From assembly GCA_027625915.1 (NCBI GenBank), contig JANTQA010000012.1, forward strand, positions 5,292,501 to 5,356,500: DNA of 64,000 nucleotides. Reading direction: 5' to 3'. Origin of the DNA: Anaeramoeba flamelloides (taxonomy: Eukaryota > Metamonada > Anaeramoebidae). The notes beneath the pieces were generated by a model. That model had not been told where the DNA came from and made no database searches. It saw only the letters and a program-made list of their open reading frames with translations. The first letter of the stretch is position 1. Every line of letters starts with the position of its first letter. Of this stretch, positions 1-11,990 are shown piece by piece. The position numbers were made by a program, and so were the translations under genes.

Positions 1-628
1 AAATTTAACTCCTGTTTTTTTTTCAGACTTGGGTATTTGAAGACTAGAAATCACTTTTAGATTCTTGGTTCAGATCAAAATTGTCTTTAGAGGTTAGATC
101 TTTGATTAACCAAAATGGCTCAATTATACTAAATGCTTTTGTTTCAAAATTTCATCATATTTACAAAATTTCTGTGATTAAATGATTTTGATTAAAAAAA
201 TTCAAAAAATGAAATTTTTCTCATTATTTTGTCACAAAATTACATTTTAATCTTACAGTAATCTTCATAATTCTTTTTTAAAATTTATTTAAAGAACCCA
301 ATTTCTGTTAGGGAAATATTATTGAATTGAATTGGATATTGTATTTACAAAAGAAAAAAAACAAAGCAGAGATTTATTTTTTGACACAGTTTTTCTGTGT
401 TTAATAAGAGTAAATTCAAAAACCAGTATTTAAAATAAAACAAGAAAAAATACATAGAGAGAAAAATTGATATAAAAATTGGATCAATTACTTTACTGAT
501 TTACCTTGAAATATTAAAAAGAAATTACTTGTTACTTTAGAACCACGTGAAATTATTTCAAAAAAAAAGTTACGTTAAATATTAGCTTTTGTGAAATAAA
601 TCATTCATAAATTTATTATTTTTTATTG
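1..628. other. AT-rich flank, no gene seen
   Basis: No convincing coding signal, RNA gene or repeat terminus was seen here. A short upstream exon of the following gene could be hidden, because the sequence is rich in possible splice signals. Confidence 0.4.
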
Positions 629-1582
629 ATGAACTGGAACTTAATTCAAAAACAAGAACTTCGTAGATTATGTCGTGTCCATGGTGTAACAACTGGAACA
701 ACTAAAGAAATGATTTCTCAACTTGAAGAGATTTTTAAAAAATTTAATGAGATCTTTGAAACCGAGAATATGTTGTCACCAATACAAATACCAGAAGCAA
801 AGACGTGTCTCGATCTTGGTTCAAATTATCAAAAGAAACAAAAAGACATCAAAAATAAAAGGAAAAATCCCGATGGGTTGCTAAAAACCCAGAATAGTAT
901 GCCATATTTAGAGAGCGTGAATGCTCAAAATAAAACCCAGAACAAAAAAAATAAGAATAAGACAAAGAAGAAGAAGAAAGGAAGAAACGACGATCCATTT
1001 GAAAATTCTGGGAGAATTAATTTTCATCAAGCAATCGAAACAGATCAAAAACCAAAGATCAGAAAATCTCAATCAAAAAGAAGAAAGAATAGAAAAAAAA
1101 GAAAGAACCAAAAGAATATAAAAGAGACCAATCTTCTTACACCAACAAAACGAAAAAGATATAAAAAATGGAGTCAAAGTTTAAAAATTAATCGTTCTAA
1201 AAAAAAAGAAGCGATGAAGGAAAATATTCCAAATATCCCTTCAAAAAAAATTAACTCTAGGAAGAATTCAAAGTTGGATTTGAAAAAACAGGAAAAACAG
1301 AATAGACGCACTTCGTTATTTGTGTTACCAACCTTTTCAAACAAGGAAATTGATTGGATTTCCCAAACCCAGAATTTATTATCAAATAGAAAACGAAAAC
1401 CTAACGTAATTACGAGTATGGGACCAAAAAAAACAAATACATTCACAAAACCGAAAAATTCAAAAAGTAACGGGGAGTGGATGAACCTATTTCCAAAAAG
1501 AGCTAAACAATCAAAAAATCAACGATTGGGAAAATTAAAACGAAAAATGAAAATGAAAAAGCCTAGGAAAATTATCTATTAA
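629..1582 (+). CDS. Lys-rich protein with SAP-like N-terminus
   Basis: A 317-aa single-exon reading frame. The first ATG is at 629; the TTG just before it is not a plausible start. Residues about 3-37 (NWNLIQKQELRRLC then a Gly-Thr turn, then EMISQLEEIF) match the helix-turn-helix spacing of a SAP-type DNA-binding motif: Leu-rich helix, Gly turn, Lys/Glu, then a second Leu/Ile helix. The rest is extremely basic and low in complexity, with many KK, KNK and KRK clusters and few hydrophobic residues, so it is probably disordered and nuclear. I recognise no other domain. The SAP call rests on pattern alone. The protein could be a nucleic-acid-binding or nucleolar factor, or one exon of a longer gene. 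It has no close gene neighbours. Confidence 0.5.
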   Translation: MNWNLIQKQELRRLCRVHGVTTGTTKEMISQLEEIFKKFNEIFETENMLSPIQIPEAKTCLDLGSNYQKKQKDIKNKRKNPDGLLKTQNSMPYLESVNAQNKTQNKKNKNKTKKKKKGRNDDPFENSGRINFHQAIETDQKPKIRKSQSKRRKNRKKRKNQKNIKETNLLTPTKRKRYKKWSQSLKINRSKKKEAMKENIPNIPSKKINSRKNSKLDLKKQEKQNRRTSLFVLPTFSNKEIDWISQTQNLLSNRKRKPNVITSMGPKKTNTFTKPKNSKSNGEWMNLFPKRAKQSKNQRLGKLKRKMKMKKPRKIIY

Positions 1583-3232
1583 TTGCAAAAAATAATAAAT
1601 ACTCCTGTGAATATTAAATCATCACTCAGGCACACCCCTCTAAACCAAACGCTTTCACGTTGGCTATAACTGCTGAGTTCTATTATTTTTTTAAAAAACT
1701 TTTTACTCTAGCTACCACTGCCAATAAATAAGAACCAAAACGAAAATAATTTTGGTTCAAAATATTTTTTTTTTCTGAAAAATCACAAAGTTCAATAATT
1801 TTATTTCACTTCCTTAGTGCCCTAATATACACCAGATTATTAAATAAAGAATAAAATTTTATTATTGATTATTTTTAAGAATCAGAAAAATGATGAATTT
1901 TGATCAAAATTACTTTTTTTCAGTTTTTTGTCTTGATTATTTTGAATTGTTAATACAAGAACAACATTTTTAAAAAACAATCCCGAATAAAATTTTATTA
2001 GATTTTTTCAAGACAATAATTTAAAATTGATCTTATACCCCCCCCCCTGGAACCTGTTATATGATAAAGTTATTCCTTCCCAAGAAATAGGAAGTTAATG
2101 ATGATTTTTTATAACTTTTATGAAAAGAATTTTATATCGACCGGAATACTGATAAAACACTAAAACCTAATAAGTTGCTCAAAATAAAATATATACGAAT
2201 TATTTCTTGGAAAAAGAAAAAAAAATTAAAAAAAAACCACAAAAAAACAGTTTTTAAAAAATAACCGTTTATTTCAAGCAAAAAAAAATAACCAATTAGG
2301 AAAAATAAGAGATTTTTAAATCAATATACATTTACAAATTATTTTATGGATGTTTTATTTTCAATTTAACTCAAAGTAATTTTGAACACAATATTTTTGG
2401 ATACATAAAGAAGTCTTTATCTTTTATCATTATCATTTTTATTTTTTATTTATTTTTTTTTATTATTAGTATTTTTATCATTTAATAGAGTGTTTATTGC
2501 CCCCCCCCCCTGTTTATTATGTTCTTTTTATTTTGAAAGAATGAACCAAAATCTCTGGATTACACTCAATTCTTTTTAATAATAATTAAAAACAAATTTA
2601 CTTTTTTTATATATTTGTAAAATGATTAGATTTTATACATAAAACAGAAAAATCCAAGAAAATGATGGTTTGCTTTTTCTTTTAATAAAAAAAGAATACA
2701 AAATTTCAAATAATTTCCCCAACCCTTTTTGAATTCTGCAAAAGAACCATTTTTGTTTTTTTTTTCAATTTTAGAAATTAATCGAAAATTTAAGAAAATT
2801 TCTTTTTATTCTTAAATTTAAAAAAAACACCATTATGTTTTCTTGAGTTATTTTTTTTTATTTGAAAAAACAAGATATTTCACAGATAATCCCAAAAAAG
2901 CATTAAGAAAACAGAAATTGTTTTTTTTTAGAAATTTTGGAATGTTAAGAAAATTTATTAAATTTTCCTTTCATTTCAAAAATAAAAAAAAATGGATGTT
3001 TTGTTTTCTGGGATTTAAAGGAATTGAGTTTAATCTTTATTTTTTATTCCAATTTTAAAGTCCTGACAAATCTAGTCACACGAAAACATCACGCGACATC
3101 CCAAAAACTTATAATTTTCAATTTAAAAAAGCCTTTCAACCCATTAATAAAGTTTATTACCAACCAAGGACAATAAACTTGATATAATTTTTTTTTTTTT
3201 TTTGAATCAAAAATATTAATAATACTATTTTA
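1583..3232. other. Gene-poor AT-rich stretch with C tracts
   Basis: No gene was supported. Two C11 runs, at about 2038-2048 and 2500-2510, stand out in sequence with almost no C. A degenerate palindromic unit resembling the dispersed hairpin family lies at about 2750-2830. A possible 71-codon frame at 2843-3058 is Phe/Lys low-complexity sequence and was not accepted. Confidence 0.4.
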
Positions 3233-3430
3233 CAATCAGTTCCACTTTTAAGGCACAAACTTTCAACAAAATTTAAGGCACACCATAAAAACCTCAAATT
3301 AAGTCACAAAATTTGTAATTTTTTTTACAATTTATTTTACTAGAATTTGAATTTTGTGCCTTAATTTGAGATTTTTATTGCGTGCCTTAAATTTCGTTGA
3401 AAGTTTGTACCTTAAAAGTGGAACTGACTG
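3233..3430. mobile_element. Tc1/mariner-type MITE, copy 1 (198 bp)
   Basis: A near-perfect palindrome whose terminal inverted repeats run through CAGTTCCACTTTTAAGGCAC and its complement, over most of each arm. It is flanked by TA on both sides (TA-CAATCAG ... CTGACTG-TA). CAGT ends with a TA target duplication are the signature of Tc1/mariner insertions. No coding capacity. Closely related copies lie at 9394-9591 (same length) and 53692-53886. Confidence 0.8.
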
Positions 3431-5440
3431 TATAATAAAATTAGATATATTGATTTTTTAATACAGAAATTCAGGTTTTGTGATTATTTTCATAGATTGG
3501 ATATATTCAATGGAAATTTTTTATTTAGTGATAAAACACAATATATAGATATATATATATACATAATTATTCAAATACCTTTTTTTGAAAAAAGCACTAC
3601 CTGTACTAAAAAAAAAACAACACTTATTGATTTTAACAGGCTGATAAATTCTATAAAAAATAGCTGGAATCTTTAATGATGTCTAATCTATTTTTTTTTC
3701 CCAATCTCATAATTTTTTGATTTCACTTTATTCATAAAATACGAGTAACTGTTTAGATAATTTGTGTATTTTCTGAGTTTTAGAATGGAAGTTGAACTTT
3801 CACATTTTATATATATTTTATCGTTAAATTTCTCTGAATTCAGAAGAATAGGTAAAACCAAAGATTTTCTCAAATATATTGAATTATGGAAAATCAAACT
3901 ATATACACAACACTGAACCCATTGTAAATTTTTACTTTTAGAACTTTCTATTCCAATTTCTAGTTTTTTAAAATTCGAGATTCCCAAAAAATATTTCAAA
4001 AATATTATTTTATTAAAGGAATATCTTTTTATTAAGTAATCTAAATAGAGGATCTTTAATTTACTAATTAACTAAAATATTCTTATATCTATATATATAT
4101 ATATATATATTATTACATTATTAATTTTGGTTTCAGTTGTATAAATAATGCAATTATTTTAAAATTAATCCATATTCTTTAGGAATAGTAAATATAATCA
4201 AAATAAAAATTGAGAAAGTTGGAATCTTAATCTCAAAAAAAGGTGAAAAATGAAAAAGAAATTAAAAATTCTGGACTTTAAGCATATCTCAAAAAAATTA
4301 AATGTTGTAAAAAAAAGATACTCAGAATAATAATTAGGGTCTAGATAACTTAATAATATTCAAAGACACCCCAACAAAAATAAATCATTTTTAGAGAAAA
4401 GTTAAAAATAAATACATCTTTTAGGAAATGTTAAGAATATTCAAAAATTTATTAATATAAAAATTATATTTTAAAAGAGTAGCACCGAGTGCATTCAAGT
4501 ACATAGGTTTTTAAGAATTCACAAGAAATGAATAAAATCAAAAATTCAACTCAAGATTTTTAAATAAAAAAATACCTAATTACAGTTTTCTTGATGTTTT
4601 CTGATTTTTTTTATCTGTAAAGTCGATAGATTTTCGTTAGGTTTTTTTTATTTTTCGAAAAAAACCGAAAATTTTTTAAAATTTTCTTTTTATTTCTAAA
4701 GTAAAAAAAACCTAGAACACTTCACAAATAAATAGAAAACTCAAAAAAACCTAACAAAAAAATATTGTTTTTACAAATAAACAGAAAAAAAGGCAAAGGT
4801 AAGTGTTTTTTTTTTGTTTTTTTTTAATTCTTATTGTAGTTTAAAAAATACATTGATTTTTTACTAAAATAAAAAGTAAAAAAAAAAAAAAATGTTACAC
4901 TTTTCTAAAATTCAAAACAATTGTGAAAAATTCTTGAATTTTATCAATTTCTTTTAAATGGTTGAAAACCTAAAGTCAAAAAATAGTTTAAAATAGAATT
5001 TATATTCAGCCATATTATAACCAAAAATACAACAACACCCCTGAACAGATATTCTTATATATAAGATAGGAATAAAATAAAAATAAAATCTGGTAATTTA
5101 TACATAAGATATTTCAACTTTAGAATTAATGTGGAAATTGATCATTGTTTATAGAGTGTGTACATTCTCTGAAAATAATTTTAAATAGATGATTAAATAA
5201 TTAATTTAAAGGAACAAAATTCATTAAGAATAACATTTTGAAATTATTTTAAAAAAGGGGATATTACTAATCTGGATATTAGTCAAAGAATAAAAAAAAT
5301 CGGATTTCTTTTTGAATTATTTTTTCAAGTATTTACTTGAAAGAATTTTTGAAAAGTTAGTATGATTTTTTGATTCAAAATTGCTATTATACATTTGGGT
5401 TTAGAATTTTCTTATATATTCTTGAAATCTAAGAATTTTA
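3431..5440. other. Gene-poor stretch with microsatellites
   Basis: No gene seen. It holds short AT microsatellites (about 3548-3566 and 4090-4112) and the palindromic array listed separately at 4560-4770. A 103-codon minus-strand frame at 3688-3999 has no recognisable motif and no supporting signals. Confidence 0.4.
4560..4770. repeat. Modular palindromic hairpin array
   Basis: One strong palindrome (about 4638-4715: ggttttttttatttt ... aaagtaaaaaaaacc) is flanked on both sides by mirrored arms (tcgttagg / cctaac and gaaaactcaa). This is the same modular family found at 13.6, 17.3-18.0, 30.1-30.6, 41.05-41.48, 44.87-45.38 and 63.1 kb. It could fold into a long hairpin. No coding capacity. 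Confidence 0.75.
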
Positions 5441-5855
5441 TGTTACCGTTGTGGAAAAAAAGTGAAATACTGTTTTTAATTGGGAACATTAATAGAACCT
5501 GAAAAATCAAAGTAAGATCAATTTAAAAAGAATAAATAAATAAATAAAGACAAAAAAATGTGTTCAACACAATTACAGTTTTTTTTAATACTATCTTTTG
5601 GTATGGATTGTACTTTGATTGATCAATTATTAACAATTTGTTCAAAATATTGAATATTTTTGAGATCTCCAAAAAAACCACAAGAACAATTTCGATAAAT
5701 CAAGAAAGTTGATTTAAATTGAAAATGTTGGTTTGACTGATAATAATATAATGTATTATTATTTAAAGTTAATTGGTTTGCTTCTTTTTATTGATTTTAC
5801 TTTTCTTTTTCAGTAATGTTCCCAATTAAGAACCGTGTTGAACTTTTTTTCCTAA
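5441..5855. mobile_element. Long-TIR DNA element, copy 1
   Basis: The inverted termini (ttaccgttgtgg ... and gaactttttttcc at the other end) enclose matching blocks around gggaacattaatagaacctg. Related copies lie at 43965-44410 and 48733-49988. Each TIR is about 80-120 bp. No transposase frame is visible, so this is a non-autonomous element. The superfamily was not determined. Confidence 0.65.
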
Positions 5856-6734
5856 ACAGTTAATATTTTTTGGACAAAATTGATCTCGTTTTCTTTATTG
5901 CAACTTTTCAATTTTCCTTACACACACAATTTTCAATTTTACTCAAATTAATATCAAAAAAATAAAAGAGTCAACAACTCAATAATAGAAGGTGCCTTTT
6001 TCAATTAATTTATAAAATTAAAAAACAAAAAAATAAAGGTTGTGACTATTTTTTTCACATTTAAATTTGGGTAAAACCATTTTCATTTGAGTAATAACGT
6101 ATTTCACTGACATAGGATAACTCACCTGATCTTGGAGGATCGATTTTTTGATTATTTGGGAATGATCAGACCAAAAACATAGAAATTCTAATTGTATAAA
6201 AGTTTTGAAAAATACAAGTTGAATAAGTAATTTCATTGTCTTGTTTCAAATATGCAACACGAATTACAAACAGCACCTTTGAACATAATTTCAAGAAAAG
6301 AAAATTAAACAACTTAAGCGAAAATTTTTACTCTCATATTTTAAAAATGTGTTCAAGACTTTTTTACTTGAAAGCACAATACAACTTTATTGAATAAGAT
6401 TAGAAAGGAATCAAAATTTTTATTCAAACCCTCAGTATTCTTTTCGTTTTGCTTTCATTTTTTCTTAAAATAATAAATCTAATTAATCAGGTAAAAATTA
6501 ACTTTTTTTAACAAAAAGTTCAATAAAGTAAATAATTTATTTTATATTCTCAAAACCAAAAAATTCCGGAATTCAATAAAGAAAACAATACAAAACAATC
6601 AAAGTGAACACAAAAAGGAAAAATTAAAGTAACCAATCTCCAAATTATCATTTTTTGATTTTAATCAACAAAAAAAAAAAATCTCACTTTCCCAAACAAG
6701 AAAAGAGACAAATAAAAACAAACAAACAAACAAA
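5856..6734. other. Upstream region of the TPR gene
   Basis: AT-rich with no gene accepted. The final 80 bases become A-rich and C-containing, ending in repeated aaac units immediately before the ATG at 6735. This resembles the A-rich leaders of other genes in this window, such as the one at 57299. No TATA box can be distinguished in such AT-rich sequence. Confidence 0.35.
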
Positions 6735-8357
6735 ATGACTGAAGGACTCGAATTAGAACGGGGAATCAAGGTGCTTTATGACGGCAAATTTAAAAAAGCT
6801 GAAAGGATTTTCAAAGAGCTGTTAAGGTTTGATTCTGCAAATGTGGAAGCTTTTTTTAACCGAGGTATTTCGTATTACTACCAAAACAAGCCTGACAAGG
6901 CACTCAAGGACTTTACAAAAGTGCTCGAGCTTACGCCAAAGCATATCAAGGCCGCACTCGCTCGGGGCAATTTGTATAATTCACAAGGCGAATGGGAAAA
7001 GGCGATCAACGACTACACACGCGCGCTCAAGATCAAGCCCAAGAAATACGAGCCCTTATACAACCGTGCTATTTTGAATCGGAAACTGAAGAACTACGAT
7101 CAAGCGCTCACGGATTACAATCGGCTCATCAAGTTCAAAAAAGGCAACTCAAGTGTCTTCTACAACCGTGGCGTTGTGTACTATTTGAAAAAGGAATTGA
7201 AAAAGGCATTTCGGGACTTCTCGAGGGCGTTTGACTTGAACAGGAACTGCTCGGAGGCCCTGTTCAACCGATCAAAGGTCTTTGTGGATCGTAACTTGCC
7301 CGTGAAGGCCATCAAGGACTTGACGAAGGCGATCAAAATTAAACGCAATTACTGGCAAGCCTATTACTCACGGGGCATTCTTTGGATCAGGGTCAAGAAG
7401 CACGCCAGGGCTGTTGAGGATTTCAAAAAGTGCATTCAGATCAACCCACAGTTTATTGAGGGGCTCTACAATTTAGCCGTTGCATATTTCCAAAATGGCG
7501 AAATCCAGCAATCCACGCGCACCTTTTTTGAAGTTCTGGAGCTGGATCCTAACCACGTCAACTCTTGCTTTGACTTGGGTGTTGTTGCGCAAGCGACAAA
7601 AAATTATCAACAGGCAGTCGAGCACTTCAGCAAGGCCATTGCCCTGGGCCACCCCGAGGGATATTGCAATCGTGGCATTGCGCTCAGATATTTGAAAAAA
7701 TATGAGGAAGCGATCGGCGACCTATCAAGGGCCATACGCAGCGACAAGAAAAACCCAATGCTTTTCCATAACCGCGGTATTGTCTATGCCCGGATGGAGC
7801 AATACTCTGACTCCATAAAGGATTTTAATACCTCTCTGGAGATGGAGCCAAACAATTTGGATGCCCTCTTTAACAGGGCCAATTCCTTTCGCAAGCTTGA
7901 AAAATACGACAAAGCCATCGAGGATTATTCCAAACTGATCCAGCGAGACCCCAAAAACGCCAACGCCTATAACAACCGTGCAATCGTTTGGAACGCTAAG
8001 GGCAATTATGAACACGCAATCCACGACTATTCCAAGTCCATTAAAATCAATTCCAAAAAACCAGATTATTATTATAATAGAGCAATCACCTACAAAAGCG
8101 ATAAAAATTATTCCAAGGCCAAAAAGGATTTTGAAATCGTTTTGAAATTAAACCCAAAGCACTCATTCGCTAAAAAAAATCTCAACGAATTAGATAAATT
8201 TTTAAAAGCTAAAAAAAAATTAAAATCTAAATATAAACATAAATCAAAAAATAAAGAGAAACTTAAAGAGAAGCATAAATCGAAACATAAATCGAAACAT
8301 AAACCGAAACACAAATCAAAGCACAAGCCAAAATCAACAAGCAAAAAAAAAAAATAA
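6735..8357 (+). CDS. TPR-repeat protein with Lys/His-rich tail
   Basis: A 540-aa intronless gene. Residues 5 to about 478 form 14 consecutive 34-residue tetratricopeptide repeats. Most carry the consensus features: N-R-G or N-R-A at helix A, a Y/F at the turn, a DF/DY pair in helix B, and a closing Pro (repeats of the kind YNRGVVYYLKKELKKAFRDF). TPR arrays form a superhelix that binds peptides or partner proteins; no catalytic domain is present. The last 50 or so residues are almost purely Lys, His and Ser (KHKSKHKPKHKS), a very basic disordered tail that might bind nucleic acid or target the nucleolus. The middle of the gene is far richer in G+C than its ends and its surroundings. Together with the lack of introns, this raises the possibility of transfer or strong codon selection. 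The partner and pathway are unknown. Confidence 0.9.
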   Translation: MTEGLELERGIKVLYDGKFKKAERIFKELLRFDSANVEAFFNRGISYYYQNKPDKALKDFTKVLELTPKHIKAALARGNLYNSQGEWEKAINDYTRALKIKPKKYEPLYNRAILNRKLKNYDQALTDYNRLIKFKKGNSSVFYNRGVVYYLKKELKKAFRDFSRAFDLNRNCSEALFNRSKVFVDRNLPVKAIKDLTKAIKIKRNYWQAYYSRGILWIRVKKHARAVEDFKKCIQINPQFIEGLYNLAVAYFQNGEIQQSTRTFFEVLELDPNHVNSCFDLGVVAQATKNYQQAVEHFSKAIALGHPEGYCNRGIALRYLKKYEEAIGDLSRAIRSDKKNPMLFHNRGIVYARMEQYSDSIKDFNTSLEMEPNNLDALFNRANSFRKLEKYDKAIEDYSKLIQRDPKNANAYNNRAIVWNAKGNYEHAIHDYSKSIKINSKKPDYYYNRAITYKSDKNYSKAKKDFEIVLKLNPKHSFAKKNLNELDKFLKAKKKLKSKYKHKSKNKEKLKEKHKSKHKSKHKPKHKSKHKPKSTSKKKK

Positions 8358-8458
8358 CATTATTAGATGTTTTTTTGGAATAAAAATCGATTTATTTTTA
8401 GATTTTTATTATTAATTTTTAATTAATAAAATATTTATATTTATACTTTGTTTATATT

Positions 8459-8496
<38 letters not shown>

Positions 8497-9393
8497 AACT
8501 CTTTTTCAAATAAAAGGTCACTCAAAATTTCAAGAATTATTCATAATTGAATCAAATTAATTGTAGTATCATTCTCAAATCTAAAAAAACTCTTTAAAAT
8601 ATAAAAAAACACTAAACTGAATAAACAAAACTCATTAAAATAAAACAATAAAAATTAAAATTAAATATTTTAAAAATTGATTTGCACTTTTATTTGAAAC
8701 GAGAAATCTTGTTTTGTAAATTGTAAAGAAAAAAAAATATAAAATCAACAAAACTGTTGAACAAGGTGAATTGAGAAAAAGTTCTCTACATTTTATTGAT
8801 AACTCTTTACACGTCATAATTTTGTTCTTTAAAGTCTCATATTCAATATAAAGTTGCAATTCATCTGGGTATTTCGTTGGTATTTTTTTTTTTCAATATT
8901 TTCTTTTTTCTTTGTTCCATACATCAACCCAATAATGAACTTTCTTAATGCCTATATCTAGCTCATTCGAAATCAAACTTAAACTGTTTCCATTTTAATA
9001 CTGGTAGATTATTTCCAAATTGGTTTCTTCTTAGAATGTTTTTTTATTTTCCAACTGTTCAATATCCATAAACAAAAAAACAAAAAATGAAAAAATGAAT
9101 AATTAAAATGAAAATCATCAAGAAGTAATTATCTTTTTCACAATCAAATTCAATATTATTGATGATTTGAGAGATGTTCCCTTTTGTTTGAAAAGGGATT
9201 ATATATATATGCTCTCTTTTAAATGTTTGCTTAATTCCCGTTTTTATTTTATTTTTATTTTCTTTTATTTATAAGGATTTTTTTGGCCAAAATAATTTTT
9301 TTTTTCAAAATTATCATTTTTTTGAGTTTATTATTATTTTTTTAAATATTACTTTCTGAACATCCCCTTTTTTGTAATTTGATTATTTTTATA
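8358..9393. other. Gene-poor stretch with CA/TA microsatellite
   Basis: A compound (CA)n(TA)n microsatellite lies at about 8460-8496, shortly after the TPR gene stop. No gene was supported. A 74-codon minus-strand frame at 8635-8859 has no motif. Confidence 0.4.
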
Positions 9394-9591
9394 CAGTCAG
9401 TTTCACTTTTAAGGCACAAACTTTCAACCAAAAATTAAGGCACAAAAAAATTTCAAATTAACGCACAAAATTTGGAATTTTTTTTTTTACAATTTATTTT
9501 TACTAGAATTTGAATTTTGTGCTTTAATTTGAGATTTTTATTGTACCTTAAATTTCGTTGAAAGTTTGTGCCTTAAAAGTGAAACTTACTG
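9394..9591. mobile_element. Tc1/mariner-type MITE, copy 2 (198 bp)
   Basis: The cleanest copy: TA-CAGTCAGTTTCAC ... GTGAAACTTACTG-TA. Most of the element is one palindrome, with the two halves repeating the motif cttttaaggcacaaactttc. It has exactly the same length as the copy at 3233-3430 and no coding capacity. Confidence 0.85.
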
Positions 9592-11990
9592 TATCTTTTC
9601 AAAATAAACATGATTTCGCTCAAATGTACCCAACTAAAAAATAAGAATTCAATTTTATTTTAAGAATCAAACAGTTTAGGATAACAAATAAATAAGACTA
9701 ATGATAAAATTAGGATTAATGATAAGATTCTTAAAAAGAAATACATTTACAAACTCTACATACTTATTAAAAAAATAATATAAAAACCTTGTTCAGATTA
9801 CTGAAAAAAAAAACAAACAAAACAAAGAAAAGTATTGTTATAAAATTTCTGTATTTTTTAATAAAATAAAATGAAAGACAATCATTTTTTCGGAAAATAA
9901 ATATTTATGCTTTAATTAACATTCCATAACAAAAATTTTTTTAATTTTAATGTTTTTTAAGTTTTTTTTTTTTCAAATTGAACTCAATAATAATAAAAAA
10001 TTCTACATTTGTCTCTTACATTAACAAACAAGGAAATTTTCAACTCAAGTCTAAAGATTTTTTTATACAATAATTTCCTCTTTCAAGAATATTAGAATAA
10101 CACATTTTTATTCAGTTACTATAGATCTTGTAATGAAAAGAAAAAAAAATTCAAAACTGTGAGGTATTTCACTACAATTACAGTATTTTTTCTAATTTAA
10201 AAATTTCCATCTAATCAACACCATAAATAATTTTATCTCTTTTTTGGATATTTATAAATGAATTGGAATTTTTTATACAATAAATTAAAAAAAAAAAAAA
10301 AACCTAAAGATATTAAACTGAAACATTTTTTGCTTATTGTGAAAACATAATTAAAAATCTATTAATTTGAAATTGAAAAAAGAGTTAATTGTTGAAATTT
10401 AAATATAATAATGTTAAAAAGGTTTAGGATAACTATATTTTCGAACATAAAGGATTTCCCGATTAAAAATAGAGTTGGGTTGCAAAATGAAATATCTTGA
10501 AATAGCTAAAATTGATCGCAACAAAAAGAAGGATTAATTTTTTTTTTTTGATTTTTTTTTTTGGAAAACTACCACTATAAATTTCCGATTCTAAACTTTA
10601 AAAATGTTATTTAGATTCGAGTAAGACTAGAAAAGATTATTTTTTTACTTTATTTGAAGTGAACTTTTCTTGTAATAATCCAATCTTCAATTAATATTGG
10701 GAATTTGAGACACATTGCCATTAATAGGATTCGCTTTTTGAGATGATTTATTACCAAGTGGGTATGTGATATACAAATACATAACCTAAATAAGACAATT
10801 TATAACTTGGAAGTTTGACAGTGATTAGATTTTTTCCTTTTTTTTTAGTTTTAATTGAAGAAAAGAACAAAAAATACAATTGCATTCCTCAACAGATAGA
10901 AAAAATACTTTAATTTACATTTAGATATTATAACCGTTTATTTAAGTGATATGTAATCCAAGTTGTACAAAAAAACAGGAGTTTTATTATTTTTTTTTTT
11001 TCAAGAAAATAGTTGAAATTAAATTTCTATTTTTACATTAAAAATAAAATTGGTTAATTACTTGTTCCAATCCCCAATGCAATCACCCAAACTCGTTGCC
11101 CTTTTAACAAATCTTGAAATGATTTTGGTTTTAGCAACAAAAAAATAATAAAACTTTGAAAATAATGTTATTTTGCTTCAATTTTTAAAAAAAATATATT
11201 CTGGATGCTTATAGAACCAAAACAATGAATCAGGAGTTGAGTTTAATGGTATTCTATTCAAATTAAGATATTGATATTCTTTATAACAAATTCTTCAAAA
11301 AGGCATTATTGTATCTGTATATTTTGACATGTTTTTTTTAAAATTTGTAAATGAAAAAAGTAAAAGGTTATAAAATGCTAACAATTTTAAAATTTCAAAT
11401 ATTACTCTTTTTATTCCAATATTGATTCAAATTGTTCTAATGGACTCTTGTGAATAATACAAAATAATTTATCAAAAAAATTTTTCAAAATTGCAATTTT
11501 TTTCCATTTTCTTGAAAACCAGAAAAGAACTTTTTCATAACTTTAAAGAATTAAAAATTTTTTGACTAAATAAATCTGTATTTGATTGATAAAATTTTTG
11601 TTTAAAACCTTTTATCAAATTTCAAATAATTCCTTCATTTCACATCTCTATTTGTTTTATTTGTTGAGATTTGAATTGAAATATTCATAATTAAAAATAT
11701 GAACAAAACATTTTTTTTTTTCAAAATCAATTCTTTCCAAAATAAAAAAAGAACAAGATGCTACACAATTTTCAAGAATTAAGCTAAATCATTAATAAAA
11801 ATAATAGGTAAACCTTTTTTTCGTTTTATATTAGAAATATGTGAAAATTTAATTTTCAAAAAATAAACTCAAATTAATAAATTGTATTAGATAATGTTAA
11901 CTCATCCATTTCATAAGCCAAAACACAAATTACAAAAAAAAAAATTAAGATTTCATTTTATTGTTAAAAAATGCTAGTTACTTGTTTTTT
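9592..11990. other. Long gene-poor AT-rich stretch
   Basis: 2.4 kb with no gene, RNA gene or recognised repeat terminus. It contains many A and T homopolymer runs. Confidence 0.4.

Noticed and set aside
8108-8344. Cys/Leu/Phe/Asp repeat frame antisense to the TPR gene
   Set aside because: Mirror of the Lys/His-rich tail codons; no independent signals.
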